Below are positions 9,195 through 16,512 of a stretch of DNA of 64,000 bases, piece by piece. Source of the stretch: an uncultured Alphaproteobacteria bacterium (lineage in GTDB: Bacteria > Pseudomonadota > Alphaproteobacteria > RF32 > CAG-239); NCBI GenBank assembly GCA_934277545.1, contig CAKQUG010000002.1, forward strand, positions 186,001-250,000, written 5' to 3'. Position 1 is the stretch's first letter. Each line of letters opens with the position of its first letter. Both the position numbers and the translations under genes were made by a program. Under the pieces are notes generated by a model. The model saw only the letters and a program-made list of their open reading frames with translations, ran no database searches and was not told the origin of the DNA.

Positions 9195-9472
9195 ATGGGC
9201 AATACCAAGTGCAGTATAACATTGTTGCATTTGCTCTGCAAAAGCGTTATGCGCGGAGTTAAACGCCGAGAATATAGAGCATATTTTCAAGTTTAATGAC
9301 AAAGCAGAACACTTTTGCAGGCAAACCCAAAGGGCAAACTTCAAAATTTCATATAAACACCAATTTTCCTCGCACTGTATGCCCAATACAGCCGCTCAAA
9401 AAATCAGTATTTCTCTGAAATTTTGAAGAATTGTGCGACAAACGTCATATTGTACTTGATATTGCCCCATTT
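9195..9472. mobile_element. MITE-like element with ~20-bp terminal inverted repeats
   Basis: The left end reads GGGCAATACCAAGTGCAGTA; the right end is its imperfect inverse (GGGCAATATCAAGTACAATA on the - strand). The element lies between ATTTCACTGGAC and TTTCCAAGCAT. The same two flanks are almost directly adjacent (separated by about 8 bases) at 10740-10770, upstream of the paralogous gene, giving a natural empty site. The ~280-bp interior has only a short - strand ORF (about 69 codons) with no recognised transposase domain, so it is probably a non-autonomous derivative or a decayed IS. Together with its flanks it accounts for the gap 9161-9506. Confidence 0.6.
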
Positions 9473-9506
9473 CCAAGCATCATTGTATTAAACGAAAGGA
9501 AATACA

Positions 9507-9701
9507 ATGAAAACAGTTAAGATTTACATGGTCCGGAGGCCCTCAGATATTGACGAAGTTAAAGAGTTATGCCGGCGCTATAACAATCAGGCCGAAGAAG
9601 TGACAGTTGCAGAAACGGTCAACCTGCCTCCGCTTTGGTATGATGCCGTCTGTCAAAACCCTTTAGATGATTATAAGTTAGACGACTGTATCCCTTACTA
9701 A
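9507..9701 (+). CDS. Small conserved protein, truncated paralogue of the gene at 10798
   Basis: 64 residues starting MKTVKIYMVRRPSDIDEV. The first ~55 residues are nearly identical to the protein encoded at 10798-11103, after which this copy ends with LDDCIPY while the other continues for 45 more residues. A GAAAGGAAAT ribosome binding site lies before the ATG and is shared with the paralogue. No family was recognised. The truncation and the MITE inserted in its upstream region suggest a decaying duplicate. It is followed by two hairpins (GGATCCCTA stem 9709-9730; GGTACC stem 9739-9758). Confidence 0.55.
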   Translation: MKTVKIYMVRRPSDIDEVKELCRRYNNQAEEVTVAETVNLPPLWYDAVCQNPLDDYKLDDCIPY

Positions 9702-9754
9702 TAAATAAGGATCCCTAAGAATAGGGATCCGGAACATTGGTACCAAAAACGCGG

Positions 9755-9899
9755 TACCTACAGATAACTTTTGCGCAATTTTGGAGTCATTTTAAGGCAA
9801 TAGTATCTAAGTCTGCCAGACCATTTTTTATTGTCCAACCACCACTTTCACTGTATCGCAACCCTACTTTCATTACAAAAAGAAGAATTGATGACCAGA
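9755..9899. repeat. Diverged 145-bp direct repeat, copy 2
   Basis: Second copy of the repeat at 7530-7674, with the same order of blocks (GATAACTTT, CCAGACCATTT, TATCGCAACCC, CATTACAAAAA, GACCAGACTAATT). It lies downstream of the truncated small gene, in the same orientation as copy 1. Confidence 0.5.
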
Positions 9900-9918
9900 C
9901 TAATTGAAAGACTTATTC

Positions 9919-9946
9919 CCAAAGGTGTCGAATTCGACACCTTTGG
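9919..9946. promoter_or_regulatory. Perfect 28-bp palindrome
   Basis: A perfect dyad with no loop: 14 bases (CCAAAGGTGTCGAA) followed immediately by their reverse complement, centred on an EcoRI-like GAATTC. No T-run follows on either strand, so it is not a standard terminator. It could be a dimeric protein binding site or a cruciform-prone site between two repeat copies. Confidence 0.45.
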
Positions 9947-9958
9947 AAGCATATAAAT

Positions 9959-9988
9959 AAAAAGCCATCATAAATGTATGATGGCTTA
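9959..9988 (-). terminator. Terminator of the zinc-ribbon gene
   Basis: AAGCCATCAT / ATGATGGCTT stem with an ACATTT loop on the - strand, followed by TTTTATTT. It lies immediately downstream of the stop of the - strand gene at 9995. Confidence 0.7.
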
Positions 9989-9994
9989 TTTGGT

Positions 9995-10534
9995 TTACTC
10001 TTCAACAGGAATAAAATCCATCAGATCTCCATTACATTCTGGATAATTAGGACACATTATCATTTCTAATTCATCCAACTCGGATTGTTTGTATTCATCT
10101 TTTGTTTTAATAACTTTAACATCCTTAAACAAAAAATGCTTTCCGCAATGTAGACATTCGACCATTGTATCATCAGAAAAACCTAATCCAGCCTTTCTTT
10201 GATCATCAATAGCTTTTTCTCTCATTTTTCCTTCTAGTAATAAATATTCATCAGCATTTATTGTTGTACTTTCCTCAAAAAAATTACTGACGGTTTCTTC
10301 AAATAATCTTTTTCTCTTTTCCAACTCTATAGATGAACTATTTATTAAATCACTCCAACTACTGAAACCCATAAGTTTAGAAACTATGTGTTGTGCTTTC
10401 ATAAGAGTGCAATCTTTTACTTCCGTAGAATCTAAAATAGAACGAAAGTCAACGGGAAAATTAACCCATTCATCATTTCGAATATCTTTTAATAAATTTT
10501 TTGATAATGTTTTAAAATATTGAATATCTGGCAT
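9995..10534 (-). CDS. Hypothetical protein with helical N-terminus and C-terminal zinc ribbon
   Basis: 179 residues. The N-terminal part (residues 1-65; TLMKAQHIVSKLMGFSSWSDLIN) resembles a small helical domain found at the N-terminus of some glyoxalase-like and plasmid proteins. The C-terminus has four cysteines in a CLHCGKHFLF...CPNYPEC arrangement (Cys pairs near 128/131 and 161/166), a likely zinc ribbon. AAAGGT precedes the ATG. It is monocistronic, with its own terminator. The function is unknown; a nucleic-acid or regulatory role is only a guess. Confidence 0.55.
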   Translation of the reverse strand: MPDIQYFKTLSKNLLKDIRNDEWVNFPVDFRSILDSTEVKDCTLMKAQHIVSKLMGFSSWSDLINSSSIELEKRKRLFEETVSNFFEESTTINADEYLLLEGKMREKAIDDQRKAGLGFSDDTMVECLHCGKHFLFKDVKVIKTKDEYKQSELDELEMIMCPNYPECNGDLMDFIPVEE

Positions 10535-10797
10535 TTTTATACCTTTCAGTTGTATCTATGTTTATTACCTGTATAAAAAATGCGTTCGTAATCTTTTTTG
10601 ATAATAAACACAGAAAGGTTTAAATACCAAGTGTTGGATGACAAAGTCTTCGCACGAACGAACTAGCGTTCCAACAAGCTATATAAGATATTTAGTTCAA
10701 ATTTGAATAAAATGCAAGAAATAATTTAATTTTCTTCTATTTCACTGGACTTCTTCGTTTTTCCAAGCATTTATTGTATCAAACGAAAGGAAATCAA

Positions 10798-11103
10798 ATG
10801 AAAACAGTTAAGATTTACATGGTCCGGAAGCCATCAGATATCGATGAAGTGATGGAATTATGCCGGCGCTATAACATGCAGGCCGAAGAAGTGACGGTGG
10901 TAGAAACGGTCAACCTGCCTCCGGTCTGGTATAACGCCGTCTGCCGAAACCCACTGGACGATTACACCTTTTTATCCGGTAAAGGCGGTTATGATGATGA
11001 AAACCACCGTCAAGTGGTTGCCCTACAATGTCCCGGCAAGCCAACACTTTACGTCGACCCGTCCGGCTCATCTTACTGCCGATATATGGGAGTTGAATTA
11101 TGA
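10798..11103 (+). CDS. Small conserved hypothetical protein (full-length paralogue)
   Basis: 101 residues starting MKTVKIYMVRKPSDIDEV, the full-length version of the truncated copy at 9507. The C-terminal half has a GKGGYDDENHRQVVALQCPGKPTLYVDPSGSSYCRYMGVEL segment with two cysteines. The start at 10798 was chosen over an upstream in-frame ATG at 10774 because of the GAAAGGAAAT box directly upstream. It overlaps the next gene by four bases (ATGA), so the pair is an operon. No family was recognised. Confidence 0.6.
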   Translation: MKTVKIYMVRKPSDIDEVMELCRRYNMQAEEVTVVETVNLPPVWYNAVCRNPLDDYTFLSGKGGYDDENHRQVVALQCPGKPTLYVDPSGSSYCRYMGVEL

Positions 11104-11357
11104 AAATGCGCAAATATGAGGATATTAAACCGAGCAACCGGACAAACTTTGTGATGGTTTATTACCACGCCGGCCGCACTTTAACTCAAATTGAAACCTT
11201 GCTAAAAAAGGCCTACGGTAATCCGCTACCGGTCAGACCTCGCGACCGCCTCAATCGCCTGCAATTAAAACTCGAACAAATGACCGCCCGCTACAAACAA
11301 TGCAAGGAAGATTTGAAAGCTGAGTATCTGAAGAATAAATCTACAAATCAAGAATGA
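11100..11357 (+). CDS. Small basic hypothetical protein
   Basis: 85 residues, rich in Arg, Lys and Gln, with a predicted C-terminal coiled coil (LNRLQLKLEQMTARYKQCKEDLKAEYLKN). It is translationally coupled to the preceding 101-residue protein through an ATGA overlap. Its 3' end overlaps the end of the convergent DUF5655 gene by 10 bases. No domain was recognised; the two-gene unit is probably mobile-element cargo. Confidence 0.5.
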   Translation: MKMRKYEDIKPSNRTNFVMVYYHAGRTLTQIETLLKKAYGNPLPVRPRDRLNRLQLKLEQMTARYKQCKEDLKAEYLKNKSTNQE

Positions 11358-12271
11358 GTTAAGCTTTTTTCTATCAAAGGCTTGGCTTTTTCCAACTCAA
11401 CCAAATTATTAATTGTTATTTCCAATTTTCCTGTTCCATAGTGGCCAACACTACGAACATCACGTGTAAAGCCTTTTTCTAAGGTAATGCTATCTGCATC
11501 CACATTAACATAAATAAGTATTTTATTAATGTAAAACTGCACAGAAGCAAAATTCTTCAAACGTCTATATGCTATATAATGCATCAAGATTTTTTTCTGG
11601 ACATCATCACCCAAAGAAAGAAGATAATCATCTAATTCTTTATACAGATTCCTAATCTCTGGTGAAGAAGCCTCTAATTTTTCCGTTACCGTTTTAACTT
11701 TTTTATCCGAGCTATGGTCTTTTTTAGTTGTGTTATGAACAACCGCTTTTGTTTCCTCATCATTAGAGCTATTAACCAGTTCAAATAACAAGTGATTATT
11801 TTCATATATTCGGTACCTGATTAAATCAATATTCGCCGGCATTTGCTTAATTGCAAATTCATCGTATCGGCTAAAATCTTGTGCAATACATATTAAACGT
11901 GGTTGAGACCAATCAATTTCGTCGGCAACTTTTTTACCGAATTTTTCTAAAACAAGCCACGCAAAATCTTTAGGATGTTTTACCAACCAATCCATATAAA
12001 ACAGACCTTGATTGATGACAGTATCTTTGCCGTCTCGTTTGTATTCAATAATAACGGGACAATTGTTTTCATCTATCCCCAAGGAATCAATACGAGCATT
12101 ATGGCCATCTTCAGCCTTAAATGAATGTTCTGTTTTCAAAAAACGCACGTTTAATAAAGTTTCGCAATTTTCCTCTACAAGTCTTTGAATATTCCGCTCT
12201 TTTGCAACAGCAGAGTTGCTTAATTCAACAGCTTTTCCGCTTTTAATATTGAATAACTTTAAATCCGACAT
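11348..12271 (-). CDS. Nuclease-like protein with C-terminal DUF5655
   Basis: 307 residues. The N-terminal ~170 residues contain a PD-(D/E)xK-type pattern: RIDSLGIDENNCPVIIEYKRD (D near 61, E-x-K near 75-77), as in NucS/DUF91-like proteins. The C-terminal ~110 residues (from about SSPEIRNLYKELDDYLLSLGDDV) match DUF5655, usually found fused to such nuclease-like domains or to transport-type proteins. Predicted to bind or cut DNA; biochemical function unknown. It lies alone on the - strand in the accessory zone and appears intact. Confidence 0.7.
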   Translation of the reverse strand: MSDLKLFNIKSGKAVELSNSAVAKERNIQRLVEENCETLLNVRFLKTEHSFKAEDGHNARIDSLGIDENNCPVIIEYKRDGKDTVINQGLFYMDWLVKHPKDFAWLVLEKFGKKVADEIDWSQPRLICIAQDFSRYDEFAIKQMPANIDLIRYRIYENNHLLFELVNSSNDEETKAVVHNTTKKDHSSDKKVKTVTEKLEASSPEIRNLYKELDDYLLSLGDDVQKKILMHYIAYRRLKNFASVQFYINKILIYVNVDADSITLEKGFTRDVRSVGHYGTGKLEITINNLVELEKAKPLIEKSLTHS

Positions 12272-12367
12272 AGTCCAACCTTTTACAAAAATAAAACATG
12301 GAAATATTCTATACTATAAAATATTAAAAATGCAATAATTAGAATTTAAGAAAATTTAGCGCAAGTT

Positions 12368-12826
12368 TTACAGCTTCAAATACTCCAAAAACGCCTGACA
12401 GCCCTCGTAAATGTCCCAATAGCTCTCGTCAAAATTGCCGGTATACCAAGGGTCGCGAATATTGCGCGGATTATTGGTAAAATCAAGCAAGCGGTGGATT
12501 TTGTTTTCCGTATCTGGACCTATAAGTGATTGAATGTCCTCAATATTGCTGTCGTCCATCGCCAAAATATAATCATAGTAAACATAATCGCGCGGACGAA
12601 TACGGCGGGAATAATGCTCTTCAAACGGCACGTGCATAGACTTCAGCATTTCACGTGTTCCATGATGAATACCGGCATGGCAGATTTCATTATAGCTTTC
12701 CGTCGCGGCGGAATCTATCTCAAATTTATCCGTTAATCCCTTTTCCGTTACCATTTGCTTAAACACAAACTGCGCCATCGGCGACCGACAAATATTCCCC
12801 AAACATACAAACAAAACTTTGATCAT
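12368..12826 (-). CDS. Low molecular weight protein-tyrosine phosphatase
   Basis: 152 residues with the full LMW-PTP signature: the P-loop CLGNICRS (Cys8-x5-Arg14) at the N-terminus and the general-acid Asp in RDPWYTG (about Asp125). It hydrolyses phosphotyrosine or phosphoarginine on cytoplasmic proteins; in bacteria it commonly regulates polysaccharide export or stress responses. Five bases separate it from the upstream HNH-like gene on the same strand, so the two are likely co-transcribed. No tyrosine kinase or capsule genes are visible nearby. Confidence 0.85.
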   Translation of the reverse strand: MIKVLFVCLGNICRSPMAQFVFKQMVTEKGLTDKFEIDSAATESYNEICHAGIHHGTREMLKSMHVPFEEHYSRRIRPRDYVYYDYILAMDDSNIEDIQSLIGPDTENKIHRLLDFTNNPRNIRDPWYTGNFDESYWDIYEGCQAFLEYLKL

Positions 12827-12831
12827 CAGAT

Positions 12832-13572
12832 TTATTTTCCTTTACTTCTCTGCTGACATTTTACAACTGTATCAGCCAGTTGTTTGTAATAATACGGTGG
12901 ATATAGATATTTATGTACTAAAACTTCCTCCGAAGTAAAGAAAGATTTAAAATAATCCATATATTGTTGTCTTTCTGCATATTTAGTGCACGGGATAAGC
13001 AAAATTTCGTAATATGGAAAGTGAATAATAAACATCCGTTTCCCTTCTGTTTTATTACTGAATACACCTGAGGATACATCGACATTTGTTCCGGTTTTTT
13101 TACAATATATCAAAGGTAGAAATAAATCCGCATCGTCTGTGAGTTCACCTTTTAGCATTTTATAGGCTATATATTCGTAAGGACCTAAATTTATCTCGCC
13201 AGCTGATACCGATAATCTCCACATAACAGATATAAAAAACTTTTTAAATTTCCAACAATCAATTTCTTTAGAACTCAATCGACACGTTTCGATGCCGTTT
13301 ATAATTTCCCATTTATGGTTTGGTATAATTTGTTTGAATATTTTTGAGGCGTATTTATCTAATTTACCTATTTCATTATCACATTCGGTACACATTAAAT
13401 ATTCTTTCATGCCATTTTGATGTATAGGATTACGATCGATTTTGTACTCCTTGCTATTTATAGACGCCAAAGGGCCTAATTGATCTAACCTAAATAAACA
13501 TTTCGGTATTATATGCGAACATATTAATTCTTTTTCCTGATTACAATATTTACAAATACCGGTGACCATCAA
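12832..13572 (-). CDS. HNH-like zinc protein
   Basis: 246 residues. It begins GICKYCNQEKELICSHIIPKCLFR, a CxxC followed by SHIIPK, and continues with MCTECDNEIGKLDKYASKIF, a second CxxC, an arrangement typical of HNH endonuclease-like zinc domains in which the first His follows the first zinc knuckle. The remaining ~150 residues show no recognised domain. AGGAGGTATTTTG lies before the start. It is probably a DNA-binding or DNA-cutting accessory (defence-type) protein, co-transcribed with the downstream phosphatase. The function is inferred from the motif only. Confidence 0.6.
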   Translation of the reverse strand: MMVTGICKYCNQEKELICSHIIPKCLFRLDQLGPLASINSKEYKIDRNPIHQNGMKEYLMCTECDNEIGKLDKYASKIFKQIIPNHKWEIINGIETCRLSSKEIDCWKFKKFFISVMWRLSVSAGEINLGPYEYIAYKMLKGELTDDADLFLPLIYCKKTGTNVDVSSGVFSNKTEGKRMFIIHFPYYEILLIPCTKYAERQQYMDYFKSFFTSEEVLVHKYLYPPYYYKQLADTVVKCQQRSKGK

Positions 13573-13714
13573 AATACCTCCTATAAATATATCTAGTTTT
13601 TTAAGTTACTATTAAGCAAGAGTATTTCTGCCTTTTACGACATTTTTTTATTTTTCAGCGATATCCGTCGCATTATCTAATGCCAAGAAGTGACATAGGC
13701 TTAATAAATAGCGC

Positions 13715-13744
13715 TTGTAAATAATGTTTTTTTCTGTGTATAGT
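13715..13744 (+). promoter_or_regulatory. Possible promoter of the defence operon
   Basis: TTGTAA (13715-13720) and TATAGT (13739-13744) are 18 bases apart, about 90 bases before the hsdM start. It is the best -35/-10 pair in the otherwise featureless 260-base gap between the divergent HNH-like and hsdM genes. Confidence 0.35.
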
Positions 13745-13831
13745 GACTTTGCGGTACTTCCTTTTTATTAAGAACAAAGGTATTTTATGTAAAAGCACAA
13801 AGTATAAAACATCGGCATAAAGGAACTAAAT

Positions 13832-15589
13832 ATGTCAAATGAGGCGTTTAAAGAAGTTGGAAAAAATTTACAAGAAAAAGCAACGGTGATTTGGAATATT
13901 GCCAACCACTTGGCTGGACCGTTCAAGCCACACGAATACGGCTTAGTTATCTTGCCGATGACGATTGTCAAGCGTTTTCATGACTGCTTATTACCTCATT
14001 ATGACGAGATGCAGGCAAAATATGAGCAAGTTAAAAAATTTGAAGTTATCGATGGCTTTATGTGTAAAGCAAGCCACTACCAATTCTATAACACCAGTAA
14101 ATTCACGTTTGAAAAGCTATTAGCTGATCCGGCGCATATTGAATCCAACTTTAAGTCCTATTTGAATGGCTTTTCGCAGAATGTTCAAGACGTTTTGGCC
14201 AAGTTTGAATTTGAAAATATTATCAAACGCATGGTAGAATCTGACACGCTTTATTGGGTTATCAAAGAATTTAATACTGCTAAGGGCTATTTATGACCGG
14301 ATAAAATTACGGCGGTTGACTGCGGTTATATTTTTGAAGACCTTGTTCGCCGATTTTCAGAATCTTATGATGAGGAAGCCGGAGCACACTTTACCAGCCG
14401 CGATATCATTTATTTGATGACAGACCTTCTTCTAACCGATGCCAACTTGCGTGATGAAAACATCTCGGTTTATGATATGACAATGGGAACAAGCCAGATG
14501 TTGTCTTGTATGGAAGAGCGCATTAAACAGCTTAATGCTGATGCTGTTGTTACTTGCTTCGGGCAAGAATTTAACCCATCAACATTTGCCATTGCCAAGG
14601 CAGATATGCTTATCCGTGGTGGTGAGGCAAACAATATGCGCTATGGCGATACTCTTTCGGATGATAAATTCAAAGGATTTAAGTTCAAATACCTGATTTC
14701 TAATCCGCCATTTGGTATTGATTGGAAAAAAGAGCAAAAAGCCATAGAAGCTGAACATAACCTCGGCAAAGAAGGACGTTTTGAACCGGGATTACCGAAA
14801 ATTTCTGATGGACAGCAACTATTTATGCTCAACGGCATTGCAAAAATGGCAGATGACGGCAGAATGGCTATCATTCAAAACGGATCGCCATTATTTAGCG
14901 GCGATGCAGGTTCCGGTCCGTCTGAAATCCGTCGTTATATCTTAGAGAATGACTGGCTTGAAGCTATCGTCCAGCTTTCTAATGACCAATTTATGAACAC
15001 CGGTATTGCAACCTATGTCTGGGTTTTGAACAAAAATAAGTCGACGCACAAACAAGGTAAAGTTCAGCTGATTGATGCTAGCCATTGTTTTGAGCCGCGT
15101 CGCAAATCCATCGGTAACAAACGCAATGATATTACAGACAAATGCCGCAACATCATCGTGACTGCCTTTGGAGAATTTAAAAACGATAAAATTTATGGCG
15201 ATGAGAATGGTATTTATTGTGAAAGCAAGATTTTCAGCACTTTTGACTTTGGCTACCAAAAAATAGTCGTGGAACAACCGCAAAAAGATGAAAATGGCCA
15301 AATTATCATAAAGAAAGACAAACCGGTTGCGGATACAAATCTGCGAGATACCGAAAATGTGCCGATGAACGAAGACATAGATGATTATTTTGAGCGCGAA
15401 GTTAAACCTTATGCTCCGGAAGCCTGGATAGATGCTAATAAAACCAAAATCGGCTATGAAATCCCAATGACACGTTATTTTTATAAATATCAAGCACCGG
15501 AAAAGACATCAGATATTATCGGACGCTTAAATATTCTTGAAACCGACATTACTAACTCGCTGAAACGCTTGTTTCCTAATGGAGAATAA
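13832..15589 (+). pseudogene. hsdM: Type I restriction-modification M subunit, interrupted by one in-frame TGA
   Basis: HsdM is the N6-adenine methyltransferase subunit that pairs with HsdS. The frame is open for 585 codons from ATG 13832 to 15589 except for a TGA at 14294-14296 (codon 155). Both sides are well conserved: N-terminal HsdM_N domain (NHLAGPFKPHEYGLVILPMTIVKRF), then GYIFEDLVRRF, SAM motif I variant DMTMGTSQML (about 215-224) and catalytic NPPF (about 291-294). The stop falls between AKGYL and PDKI; a single base change from TCA (Ser) would produce it. TGA is a normal stop elsewhere in the window, so this is a nonsense mutation, a sequencing error, or readthrough. Without readthrough the fragment from 14414 lacks the N-terminal domain and methylation should fail. 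Confidence 0.85.
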
Positions 15590-15600
15590 GGGCTATAAAA

Positions 15601-16512
15601 ATGGGCAACGATTTAAAAAAGAAAGAAAATTTTCCGCAAATACCACTTTTCGATGACTTGCAAAAAATTTCACAAGCCATTGATACTTTTATGACTCCTA
15701 TATTAAAAATCGTACAAAAATTTGCTGATACAGTTCAACCTATTGTTGAAAAGGCTGGAATAGCTTTTTTAGATTATATAGATACAATCCAATTAAAATC
15801 AGAGTTAGTAAGAAATTACTGGATTATCATGGATGAAAAATTGCTAAAACTTTTGAAAGATAGCAATAAAAGAAACATACAAGACATTGAACAGATTATT
15901 ATTGATTACTATAAAGAAAATAACTTTTCCAATCTCAAAGAACTTTTTGAACCCTACAGAGAAAATAAAACATTTGCCAACAGGTTTCCTGTTATAGATA
16001 GCTGTATAACGGTTCTTAAGGATAATTCTTTAGGAGTATCATCTTATGTTGTAATTCCAACTCTTTTGAGCCAAATTACGGGAATATATGATGCTTTTCC
16101 AAAGTTGGTTCCTGAACAACAAAAAAAAGAAATCAAAAAACAACTTAATGAAAATAGTAAAAAAATTATCTGTCCTTTAAGTGCTGATGGCAAGAAACCT
16201 TCAAATTGTGAGTTTGTTGCTCAAGGAAATGCTAAAATTAATAAAGACATTTTTGAGCGGTATATGATGGAAAAGGTATCCTATGGCGTTTATTATAATT
16301 ACAAAGAAGTCATAGCTAATACATTCAAAAATGGTAAGCAAGTAGATAAAATACAAGATGATATGAGAAAGAAAGGTGTATTCCGGCATAAAATTTTGCA
16401 TGGTATTGATATACAATATAATTCAAGCGAAAATGTCGTTAAATGCTTTATGGAGTTGGCGTTTCTGATGAAAATGTACACTCAGCTTTCAGAGGAGAAT
16501 ACTAATGACTAG
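15601..16512 (+). CDS. HEPN-motif protein embedded in the type I R-M operon
   Basis: 303 residues, mostly helical, with no family recognised over the N-terminal 200 residues. The C-terminal segment GVFRHKILHGIDIQYNSSENVVKCFMELAFLM contains R262-x4-H267, the catalytic pattern of HEPN RNases, in the characteristic context of a loop before a final helix (RHxxLHG). It sits between hsdM (11 bases upstream) and hsdS (8-base overlap) on the same strand. HEPN proteins in defence loci are often abortive-infection RNases, so an RNA-cutting partner released when the R-M complex fails (as PrrC is for EcoprrI) is plausible. Both the domain call and the role are inference. Confidence 0.55.
   Translation: MGNDLKKKENFPQIPLFDDLQKISQAIDTFMTPILKIVQKFADTVQPIVEKAGIAFLDYIDTIQLKSELVRNYWIIMDEKLLKLLKDSNKRNIQDIEQIIIDYYKENNFSNLKELFEPYRENKTFANRFPVIDSCITVLKDNSLGVSSYVVIPTLLSQITGIYDAFPKLVPEQQKKEIKKQLNENSKKIICPLSADGKKPSNCEFVAQGNAKINKDIFERYMMEKVSYGVYYNYKEVIANTFKNGKQVDKIQDDMRKKGVFRHKILHGIDIQYNSSENVVKCFMELAFLMKMYTQLSEENTND

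Noticed and set aside
14294..14296. TGA recoded as Trp or Sec in hsdM
   Set aside because: TGA ends tmk, lpxA and the MltB-type gene normally, and no SECIS-like hairpin was noticed downstream of codon 155.
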